Positions 27,301 through 38,640 of a DNA stretch of 64,000 nucleotides are shown piece after piece. Under the pieces are notes generated by a model that worked only from the letters and a program-made list of their open reading frames with translations, did not search any database and was not told the origin of the DNA. The DNA lies in contig CM065173.1 of the NCBI GenBank assembly GCA_033026295.1, positions 15,748,517 to 15,812,516 of the forward strand. Direction: 5' to 3'. Both the position numbers and the translations under genes were made by a program. The stretch's first letter is position 1. The number at the start of each line of letters is the position of its first letter. The DNA comes from Channa striata. Its lineage: Eukaryota; Chordata; Actinopteri; Anabantiformes; Channidae.

Positions 27301-30300
27301 TTTGCAAGCTGGGGGACAACTCTCTGGCTGGGACCTTGGAAATTAGTTTTTGTTAGAGGTTCTTCAAATTTACAGGCTGCTTTGCACCAATGTTTCTAAA
27401 TCACCAAAATTGGTAAAACTAAAATGCTACTGGGCTCAGAGAAACATTAAACAGACTATACTGCCTCTGAAATGCTATGACACAGGGCCCACCATCTAAA
27501 TAGACATTTTCTAAACAATAAAGTCTATGCACAAAAGCAAATAATAGGTTCTCTTACAACAAGAAAAGAGAAAAGATCAGATTTTGAAGCATCAGGGAGC
27601 CACTATTAATGTGCAAGACATTTCTAGGACTTCCAGGAGAGGTAATGTCTTCGAAAAGATGGAAGTCAAATAGGAAAGAGAGAGAGAGAGTGAGAGAGGG
27701 CTGCTTTTTGGAAAACACAATTAGGTCAGTACTGCCACCACTGACTTCAATTTAAGGCAGACCTTTAAGTTATTACATTCAAATAAATGATTGAAAGTTG
27801 TACAACTTTTAGTTTCAAACAGTGTTCACTACAATTCATATGACCATTAAACATCCTTTTAGAAATTTTAGCTGTTCTGCAGTAACTTAATGACCAACAC
27901 TGGTTTTTTGACACTTGACAATCTGCTGCTTCACCTTTTCAGACTCCTGGAACCTTTTTTTTTCCAAAACGCTGCAGAATTTATACTGTAACCTTACCTC
28001 AGTGTCCTGAACAAACATCACATACCATGTTAAAAATATTAAACAGAAGTGTGTACTTGCATACAATGTTAGCTTATAGCTTAAGTCGCTACCAGCTACC
28101 GCTAGAGTAAACAAGTGCTCCGAAAGTACGTATCTGCTAACACTAGCACATTTAGCGCCATTAATGTTACCTGCCTCCAGCTGACTTGCTCCTTTGTGAC
28201 CCTCAGTTTTTTCATCTGTTGCCTTCCTACATGAGTAAAGACATTATTACTCCTGGTAAACTTGATGCCGTGTTGAACGTTTTTTTACACTTCTGTTCTA
28301 TTAAGAATCTCTTCTTTGTTTTGACGAGTCCGAAATACCTTCATAATATAAAGTTAGCCAACACTAGATGGCACAGTTTAGGTTGTGAACTTGGCTCTGA
28401 TGGGTTTTTTCTACTGGAGTGCAGTTGCTAGAAGTTGGTTGGGGTTAGTAAGCCAAAAGGAGAGAGTACATGTTTCCCACTCTCTCATACACACACAGTT
28501 GGGCACAAACCGATGCAACAGAACTAATAAAAGATTTGTATTTGAAATCTGTATTCATTTTCCCTCGAATTTAGTTCTGATCTGTAGTTAAACGATGAAG
28601 CTTTACCCCTTACTCGTGTCGAATAATCTTTACATGTCACGTCACAACTGCCAACATCAAACTCAATACAAAGTGCCTTTTAATTGCTTTGGACTCACCA
28701 TCAAACTGGGCCATCTTTTCACACAGCTTGACCTCTCCAAGAACAGCCTTGAACTGGGGCTGGTTGACACAGGTGACGAACCAGCGGGTTACATTAGGAT
28801 ATGGCTGACGGAAAGAAGGCTCAAGGACCTAAAGGGAAATGGAAATATAGAAAGGTATTATTTTTTTAGTCACATTAATTATGTTCTCTGCAGTATTCTT
28901 TAAAGTACAGCCTCTTAGAGAGAAATGTGCAAGATTTACCTTTAAAAAAATACATTCTTGTTTAATTTAAATTCAGACAAATCAATACAGGCTCCAGACA
29001 AAGATAGAAGTTCAAACATGAAAACAACGGGATGATAATGACTTTTGTAGTTGAAACTACAACTGTTGGTAACCCTCCGTGTTTCCTGTCCCGTTCTGCT
29101 TTTGACCACACATGTACATGTTGCCAAGTGGATTTGGGTCTGAATACACCATAAGGGCCTTCTGAGAGCATCCAGACTCGAATATCATTATACTGATCAA
29201 GTGACGTTAAGGCGTCTTAGATCTATTTGCAGTGTGGGTGGCTGTGTTGTGTGTATGCCAAACCTGTTTGTAGAGCCAGAGCATGGAGCAGACCACAGTG
29301 ATGTCAGCAAGGCTAACCCTCTCTCCCACAAGGAAGGTACGGGTGTTCAGATGTTGGTTCAGCACACCAAGGACCCGCTTCACATCTTCCTTTGCTTGCT
29401 CTGTGGCCTGGACAGACAGAGGGATGACTATGTAGTATTATATTTAATTGTCTCATAAGCAAATCCCAAGAGTTTTGTACTCTGACCATCTGGCACACAC
29501 CTACCATCAAAGCTAACAAATAACCATCATAAGTCTTAAATTTGGTCAGAAAATGCAGAGCTACATACCTGCTTGTTGAACTGCATGATTCCCAGAGTGG
29601 GGAAGACCCAAGCACTGGCTGGAGGGATGATCTCTGAGTCAGCAAAGCTCACCCACTGCAGCACCTGAGCTGCAGTCTGGGGAGTGGCACCACGGAGGGC
29701 ATCATTGCTCACTATGGTTTTAAAAATAAATCAATCAGGATTATGGAGGTACTTTACATCGTGAGCATTAAACATGAGTTCATGTATACACTTAATACCA
29801 GTTAGACAAGTGTCTAAACAATAGCTGTAATCTATATGGGTGTGTTGGAACATGAATGCTGCAAAAACATTTACACAAAATCTGCTTTGCGGCCATTTGA
29901 TCAAGTTACCAGATTTAACTAACCTGTAAATGTAATGTTTTACTAAAACAAATTATCAAGTTGTTAAAAAAAGGTTTGGTCAAACCACATTTAAAAAATA
30001 AATAAATAATCCAGCATTTAAACACAACAATATCCCAGTATTAATATATATTTAAGACTTACAGTAGTGAGCAATGGCATTACTCTCAAACAGACAGAAC
30101 CCGTCATCCCCCTGGTAAGCCGGTACCTACGAAGAATAATTGAATTTAAGAATTAAACAAGTTCAGAATGTCACAATGCAGACAATCAAGCAGTTACATA
30201 CATGAGCAGAAATGGTAGTTAAACAATGGCATTCTCAAACCACTTAAAGGTCAATTAGATTTGTAAATTACTTAATAAGCTAACTACGAATAAATGCAAG

Positions 30301-31372
30301 AAGATTTTAACCATATTGATTGACGGCACTGAAATAAATTACTAACCTTGCCTAGAGGGAAGTTGCTGAGAAAGGCTGGAGTACGGTTTGTCTGCCCGAA
30401 GCTGAAGGCAGGGGGGCTGCTGGCAACTTTGAGGCGAGCACCACTGTACTGGGCTGCAATCTGGGCCTTGAAGGCCCGCCAGTTCTCTGGGTACGTGTAC
30501 AGAGTCTGAAAGGAAGGCAGATGGTTTTTAATATTTGAGCAATCAAAAGCATTACACACTAACATACATACATACACATGAAGTGCAACTCAACAGCAAA
30601 ATTTTAAATGCCAACTGTGTCAAATGAATATTTGTATTGCATCATCTAACTATAATTAAAGCATGGTCTCTGTCAAACATACAGATATTCTTATGCATCT
30701 TTTAAATGTCGTTGAGCAGTAATTTGTATGTCCTTGTTTTTCAGTGAATCCTGCCACACAAATGTGATGCATAACCATTCAATATTCAACGCATAAGAAG
30801 AGACAGAGTGCAGATGGAAAGCCTCTTCAGATATAACATTATAGATTAGACTGAATGGTGCAGCTACATGTGCTTTTGTCGGGGCCGCTGCAGTAACACA
30901 AAACTGACACAAATTAATTCACGTGGTTATTAGCTTACTTCAAATGCTAACTGTCAATACAGGTAACCTTAATGACACTATAACCATTTTTCGTATGTAC
31001 AGCTTTAATATATTACGACAAAACCAGAGTAGCCCTGCAGCTAACGAAATAGAAAATATATTTGTAGGGGCAACGTTTCCGCTGGGTAATTGTGAAGCTA
31101 ACGTGGCACAAGCCTGGGCCGGTAACCGGGCGTCATTCTCTGACAATGCAACGTCAGGTAGCAAGAGCTAACCCTCAGTACAACGAGCACTGAATGGATT
31201 TTTTGGTAAATACACACTTTTACGGACACCTAACATCCTCAGCCCACTGCTCACGTCTATAACTACACCACACCAGTGCAGATGGGACAGATTTTCAGCG
31301 GATTGTTGTAGCAGAGTTTAAAGAAAGCTCCAAGACTAGCCAGCTCTCCATTTTACTCACCCCTGCCGCCAT
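24359..31372 (-). CDS. eef1g: eukaryotic translation elongation factor 1 gamma
   Basis: Complete gene of ten coding exons: 31361-31372, 30347-30505, 30063-30126, 29569-29711, 29264-29407, 28699-28828, 27033-27237, 26155-26327, 25108-25232 and 24359-24517. They join in frame to 437 residues, the length of the human protein. It is the structural subunit of the eEF1B complex, which recharges eEF1A with GTP during translation elongation in the cytosol. The N-terminus (MAAG then TLYTYPENWRAFKAQIAAQ) opens a glutathione-transferase-like N domain. A GST C-like domain follows to about residue 217, then a Lys/Glu-rich linker (about 218-275), then the conserved EF1G C-terminal domain from DPFAHLPKSTF to the end (GKPFNQGKIFK). 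All introns are GT-AG. The start codon matches the conserved MAAG start and sits in a YY1-like context. Introns 7-9 carry H/ACA-like RNAs. Confidence 0.98.
24784..24928 (-). ncRNA. H/ACA snoRNA-like RNA, copy A, in eef1g intron 9
   Basis: Read on the minus strand, in the sense of the host gene. Hairpin 1 is closed by TTCCCTGTCA pairing with TGATGGGGAA through two wobble pairs, with an apical stem GGTGTC/GGCACC. A hinge AGAGAA fits the H box ANANNA. Hairpin 2 contains CCAGTC/GGCTGG with TTCA/TGAA above it. An ACA lies at 24,787-24,789, three bases from the proposed 3' end. The segments AGTCTTAATCTGA and ATATTCATCCCAGTC are shared with copies B and C. Of the three copies it is the most diverged. 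The fold was done by eye and the RNA targets are unknown. Confidence 0.72.
25492..25632 (-). ncRNA. H/ACA snoRNA-like RNA, copy B, in eef1g intron 8
   Basis: On the minus strand hairpin 1 is closed by a perfect CCCCTGTCA/TGACAGGGG stem with the apical pair GTGTC/GGCAC. The hinge AGAAAA fits the H box. Hairpin 2 has an outer ACCAT/ATGGT stem, then CCAGTC/GGCTGG, then CTGTT/AACAG round a TAGTGAGT loop. The bases between GGCTGG and the terminal ACA (25,495-25,497) number 14, the spacing usual for a pseudouridylation pocket. Size and architecture are typical of an intron-processed H/ACA guide RNA. This is the best-formed copy of the three. Confidence 0.78.
26544..26692 (-). ncRNA. H/ACA snoRNA-like RNA, copy C, in eef1g intron 7
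   Basis: Nearly identical to copy B in its core. It shows the same AGTCTTAATCTGACAGGGG segment, hinge AGAGAA, and hairpin 2 with CCAGTC/GGCTGG and CTGTT/AATAG, where C becomes T opposite G and leaves a wobble pair. The terminal ACA is at 26,547-26,549. The closing stem of hairpin 1 (CCCATGTCA/TGACAGGGG) has one A-G mismatch, and the outer stem of hairpin 2 has one mismatch. Function depends on expression, which the sequence cannot show. Confidence 0.72.
27238..28698 (-). other. eef1g intron 6
   Basis: An intron of 1,461 bases with no copy of the intronic H/ACA-like RNA found in introns 7-9. It contains a short (GA)n run near 27,679-27,700. At 28,060-28,160 there is a cluster of TTAGC/GCTA words similar to ones near the eef1g and polr2g promoters. 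I see no other gene in it. Confidence 0.6.
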
Positions 31373-31440
31373 CTTCAGGACGAGAGAAAGAAAGAACGAG
31401 GGCGCGCACGACTGACGTATTTACGGCCACAACACGTGCG
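31361..31440 (-). promoter_or_regulatory. eef1g core promoter and 5'TOP-like leader
   Basis: On the minus strand the leader just before the ATG reads CTCGTTCTTTCTTTCTCTCG, a pyrimidine tract of the 5'TOP type that places translation-machinery mRNAs under mTOR control. The start codon lies inside AAGATGGCGGC (31,365-31,375), a perfect YY1 consensus. Upstream are TACGTCAGT (CREB/ATF-like, 31,411-31,419) and an E-box CACGTG (31,433-31,438) in a short CpG-rich patch. No TATA box is seen. The exact transcription start is unknown. Confidence 0.7.
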
Positions 31441-31653
31441 CGCCCTCGAAGTTTGCGCGTTCACAATCCGCTTCCTCGTCTATACCGGCAGGATGATGAT
31501 TTACTTCTTTTTAAAACGAATGCATGTGAACACCAGATGTTTTAGTTTTATCCATGTATCAGACCTATTCATAAAAAGTTGAATACTCTACCAGGATAAC
31601 ACTGTAAGACTTAGAAATAGAAAAGGATAAAAATGTAAGAACAAATAAAATAC

Positions 31654-31659
31654 TTTATT
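31654..31659 (-). terminator. polr2g polyadenylation signal
   Basis: Minus-strand AATAAA, 315 bases after the polr2g stop codon. It leaves only about 240 bases to the eef1g leader, so the two genes are packed head to tail. Confidence 0.65.
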
Positions 31660-31973
31660 ACAGTTCACATACAAAAAAACAATGTACAACTGAGATGGAA
31701 TTTATGAATTCTAACTGAAATAATTTCCTTATTAAACAAAGGGGTTAGTTTTGTATGTCTGAATTTATCAAGCATACTTATGGCCATATATGGACCACAT
31801 CCAATAAAAACTGACAAATTTAGGTTTTACAAATAATAAAATGAATTGGCCATGAGGCTTCCACTAACTGTCACTACACAAAAATCAGTGTAGAAAAATA
31901 TTCATTTTAACAAAGAAGTAACTAAGATACTACATAAAAAGTTCAATGTGAAATTTGCTGCTCCTGGCGTGAA

Positions 31974-34248
<2,275 letters not shown>

Positions 34249-34927
34249 TTCTTTTAGACTCTTAAAGTCCGCTTTGATTACTTTTCCTGTTTTGATAAAT
34301 TCCAAATTGTTTCTCAAGTAACAAAAAAAAAACCCCTATCGCTTATTCGCTATTCAGGTACTTCCGGGGTTACGGGTCAACAAGGAGGACTTTTGTTGCC
34401 CTGGATTCTTTATTTCAGGAACCAAACAGCCTGTCACTGTTTTCGGAAATGCAAAACTCACATGAAGCCCAATCCCAGACTTAACACTAATAACAACAAA
34501 CTTGAATTAAGTTAGTTCTCTTTGGACCCTGTCTGCTATAGACTAGCCGTGTTTATATACGACTATTTAAAAGGCACATGGCAACTCAGTCGACACACAT
34601 GCTGACCCCTGGCGGCGAGGAGGTGCAGTGCAGGGGGGCGGGGACGACAGGCGTGATTCATTCCCGTCCCGTGATTGGGTTATTTGACTGGGCTGTGGAC
34701 ATATGACAACAAAGCGAAATTGACGAGTTTACGCGAAAGATCAAAGCTTGTAACGATTACTCGAATACATGACAACCCAGAAGCGATTCGAATGTAATAA
34801 CAAAAACAATATTGACACGTGACTGAAAGTTGGAAAGACTTAAAACCGTCCGACTGCTGCCCTGTACTCCCAAGTGACACAAGGCGATTTTGCTCTCAAA
34901 AAAGCCCGTAAACTCCAGCTGTCCGAC
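34249..34927. promoter_or_regulatory. divergent promoter between polr2g and the AhpD-like gene
   Basis: The 679 bases between the two start codons contain an ETS/GABPA-type ACTTCCGG (34,360-34,367), a GC box GGGGGGCGGGG (34,633-34,643) and an inverted CCAAT box ATTGG (34,674-34,678) with local CpGs. No TATA box is seen. This composition is typical of bidirectional housekeeping promoters. The transcription starts are not located. Confidence 0.6.
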
Positions 34928-36835
34928 ATGGCGAGTAACATCGTCCTCAAGTTATTCCGTCCTCCTGTGATCACGCATCTTGTAAGTTGCATTGTTTTTT
35001 TATTAATATGTGCTTCCGCCGGTCCCGCTTCTCCATAAAACGCTGCTGTCCTCCGTCCGCCCAGGTGTCTCTGCGCTCGGGCAGCGGGTCGCTGGGGAAA
35101 ACCGTGGCGATGGTAACGGGCACCAGAAGTTTTTGCAGCGATCCCCCAGAGAAGATCAGCCGTTATCCTGTGCCTTACATGAAAGAACTTCCCTATGATA
35201 TAGTGGAGCTTATGGAGGAAATGGAGACAACGGTAAAAAAAGTAAAATAAAATAATGCGTCACTCTTAGTTACTCAATAACATCATCACGTTAAACTTTG
35301 TTTCTTTTCAGGGGGGATTTTTACCTAATTTCTTCAAAGTCCTCTCTCACAGGCCAACAGAGTTCAGAGCTTTCTTTGGATTCTACCATGAACTAATGAA
35401 CAAAGAAACAGGTGTGTTTGTGTTATTATTTGGCTTTATGAAAACCTGAACACCTTTGTGGTGCAGGTGAGTCATGAGATATCGTGTGAGGATCTGTTTC
35501 AGCAAATATTCCTAAAGTGACAGGTAAGTACTGTCAAAGCTGCGGTGATTAAGGTTGATCTGAATAATTGAGGGCATTCAGATCAACATGTGGTCTGAAT
35601 GCACCTTTAGTGGGCTGAATATATTTAGAGTTTATTATATTTTAACAAACGATGGTCAAACCCTGCTGTGATATTTGTGTGGGTTTTGTTAATTTTACTT
35701 TGATGGTGTAATTATTCTTATTATTATTATTTATTATTATAATTATTCTATCTTTAAGCATTTACACTTACAACTTGTAATAACATCTACCCTAAACAAA
35801 ACCAGCCCACTACAACCTCAGTTTTCCTGTAGGTAAGTCTCTCACTAATTTTACAGGTGTTTTTTGTATCTAGAGGAAAAACTGAGATAAAAGCTATATT
35901 TCTCAACAAAATATCCCTCTTTATTCTCATACTATAAACATCTCTGACTGAGATAACTTTTCCAGGTATTTTACATCAATGCAATGTCTGATTTCTTCCA
36001 GGCAGATTAACCAAGGCAGATCGTGAGCTGATCGTAGTGGCAACTAGTATCCACAACAAGTGTCTTTACTGTGTAGTGTCCCACAGTGCACTGCACCGCA
36101 TCCACTCCAAGAACCCCACTCTTTGCGACCAGGTGATTGCCTTGTTGATCCTGAACAATGTTAACCATATTAAGTGACGTTATTCTGGTCAGTTATTGTT
36201 ATAATTATTATAATAACAATAACTGGGCATTGTGCATTTGTATGTACCAAATTGCTCCGTAAAGCATCTGCCAAATGGGCGGCTGTAGCTCAGTTGGTAA
36301 GGCAAGTCGTCCATGGACCACACGGTCAGTGGTTTGATCCCCAGTCCCTGCTTGCTACATGTCGAAGTGTCCTTGGGCAAGACACTGAACCCCCAGTTGT
36401 TCTCAGTGGTGATGAGCACCCTGCATTTTTTTACTTACTCTGTAAGTCGCTTTGGATAAAAGTGACAAAGTGTAAATGTAAATATAAAAAATGTAAAAGT
36501 ATCATTATCAATCCATTAATTACCTTTTTATTACTTTAATCCAGGTTATTGTAAACTATCAAAATGCACCACTTTCACCTCGGGAGCGGGCCATGCTGGA
36601 CTTTGCGATGGCTGTGTGCCGCTGCGATACCATCACTGAGCAGCATTTTCAGTCCTTGGAGGAAGAGGGATTTGACCGTGAGGATGCCTGGGACATTGCT
36701 GCCATTACCGCTTTCTTTGCCATGTCCAACCGGCTCGCCCACCTCACAGACATGAAGCCGAACTTAGAGTTTTATAATATGGGCCGTACCCCACGGGACA
36801 AGAGCGTCGACAAGGCAGAGACAGAAGGCGAGTAA
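34928..36835 (+). CDS. AhpD-like (carboxymuconolactone decarboxylase-fold) protein, likely mitochondrial
   Basis: Five exons, 34928-34981, 35065-35232, 35312-35411, 36002-36132 and 36545-36835, join to 247 residues. The N-terminus MASNIVLKLFRPPVITHLV is basic and hydrophobic without acidic residues until after TGTRSFCSDPP, as in a cleavable mitochondrial presequence. The core has Glu116, Cys128, Cys131 and His135 (EL then HNKCLYCVVSH). This matches the spacing of the relay and catalytic residues of Mycobacterium AhpD (E118, C130, C133, H137); the extra AhpD histidine between the cysteines is Tyr here. The C-terminal part (SPRERAMLDFAMAV...ITAFFAMSNRLAHLTDMKPN) fits peroxidase-related members of the family. 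It probably acts as a thiol-dependent peroxidase or reductase, but the substrate is unknown. An SINE sits in its fourth intron. Confidence 0.93.
36255..36475 (+). repeat. tRNA-derived SINE in intron 4 of the AhpD-like gene
   Basis: The head GGCTGTAGCTCAGTTGGTAA and the later GGTTTGATCCC form the A and B boxes of a tRNA-like RNA polymerase III promoter. The body continues with CATGTCGAAGTGTCCTTGGG and CAAGACACTGAACCCC, and the tail is GTAAGTCGCTTTGGATAAAAG, all standard for a widespread fish SINE. Immediately upstream, at 36,255-36,277, lies AAAGCATCTGCCAAATG, which looks like the tail end of another copy. It is not a functional tRNA gene. Confidence 0.85.
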
Positions 36836-37992
36836 AAGAGTTCTGTTATAGACACAAATGTAAGAGGTCAAAGGTCACATGCGACAGTTATATTGTATAG
36901 ACTTTAGCTTGTAGTGTCTCAGCTCTGTTTTATAGTTTTGTCTCTCTCTTATAAACAATCCAAGTTTTTTTTAATTTAGGCTAAACGAGTTGGAATGTCA
37001 GACCTACAGGTATGATGCCTGAAAACAGCTGAAATTTCATGTAAACACTGGAACGATTGACCTCAGATCCTAATTCAGGAACTGCAGTTACTGAGCAAGT
37101 GTTGGAAAACAACTAGAGACTGAAATGTGAAAAATAATGATATTGACATTGTAGCTTTAAATCATGTCTCTTACTGCTTACAAAGCATTTTTGAAACTTG
37201 CCGGAAACAGAGCTGTTACTTCCAGATTGAACAAATGCTAAGGAATCTTTCAAGCTATTTGTGTTTTCCGCATAACCCATGAAATGGGTAAATGTTAACG
37301 ACTGCTTGATTCAAATGATAAAGACGTGGGAGATGTGGCTGTATAATGTCGCCGTTAAACATGTTTATTTACCGTGACATTTTGAATTTCACAAGGTTAC
37401 GTTTATTTCTTTGACACTTGCAATTTGCTGGATACCATTTAGCAGTTGTCTGTTGAAATAAACAGTGATTTAACTTCCTGCGAGAATTCACAAAGTAATC
37501 TGTCATTTATCTTCCATAATTAGGGTTAGTTTGTGTAATAAAACCTATGTAAAATAATTTTCTAAAACTCAACATTCTAAGGTAGCTTTGACAGTATTTT
37601 AAGTTTAGTGCTAACAACCTAAAGACAAATTCTTTTTGTCTCGTTTTTTTTCCTCTTTCTAAGCAAAATAAGATTTTTAAAATGTTCTTTTTGTTTTAGT
37701 AGTTCTTTACCATCATAAAATAGGGTTAGGGTTATAATAGTATCCAACAAGACATTACCTGCTTTACACTAATTAGCCGACTTTTCTGGTTGCCAGCTTA
37801 AAAAAGGAACATGCAGTGATGTAGATTGTTGCCACCAGATGGCAACATATTAATGTGATTGTCCATCCCATAGGAGCAGCATGTGTGACACAAGCCAACA
37901 CTTCCATATGACTGAATAAAACCAATGCTGAGTACTCTAGGTGGTTATTTATAGATTTATTTTTAATCTGAGTAAATCGAAGGAAATTTTAA

Positions 37993-38640
37993 GATAAGGT
38001 AAGCTAAACCTTTATTCGTCCCACAGTGGGGAAATTACCATGTTACAGCAGCACTAAAATGTACTGCAAAAATTTTGTGAAGTGTGAAAACAAAATTAAC
38101 TAGAAATGCATTTCCAAAAAGAAAATGAACTGTGAATGTTTCAACGCTGAAAGGATTTTCCAAGCAATGCTGTTCAAAATACTTGAAGAAACTTTGTTCT
38201 TCTCTGTGGTGGGAGCAGTGATGAGTCGTGCATATCATCTAGAGCTGAACATCTCCAGTATTGGCTTTCTAACACTGGTCAAAGGATTTTCATTAAAATC
38301 ACCACAGACAATGACAGGGTGGCAATCCATGATCTCAACTGCATCCAGATTTCTAGGTTTGACAATGATGGCAAGCTGTAGTCTTCAGGTGTGTAAAATG
38401 CTGTGACCTGTGCTGCCATTATGTATGTATTATTTTTCACAGATTTTAATGTGTGTCTTTCAAATAAACAGATACTCCACCACCTTGCTGAAATAGCTGA
38501 AATTTTGTTGCTTAGGCTGTCACAAATTGTTTTCAATTTGTGACCAGAATACTCAGCAGCCAAATGTCCACATGAGGATTTTCGGTGCCCACGGCTTTGA
38601 TTAAGCGCCAATCTGACGTCTTTGATGATGTCACACAATT
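37993..38640 (-). mobile_element. decayed retroelement or Helitron piece with endonuclease motif
   Basis: On the minus strand 38,286-38,303 reads GDFNEN, preceded by a frame with HPVIVC and followed by KPILEMFSS, an in-frame stop, then LITAPTTEKN. This is the GDFN core of an endonuclease/exonuclease/phosphatase fold, as in LINE and Helitron2 endonucleases. The upstream part is in another frame, so it is broken by at least one frameshift and one stop. At the left end, CCCACTGTGGGACGAATAAAGG resembles fish retroelement 3' ends. The class (LINE or Helitron) is undecided. Confidence 0.55.

Noticed and set aside
36278..36360. Possible tRNA gene
   Set aside because: A and B boxes are present but no cloverleaf arms close, and the sequence runs into a SINE body and tail.
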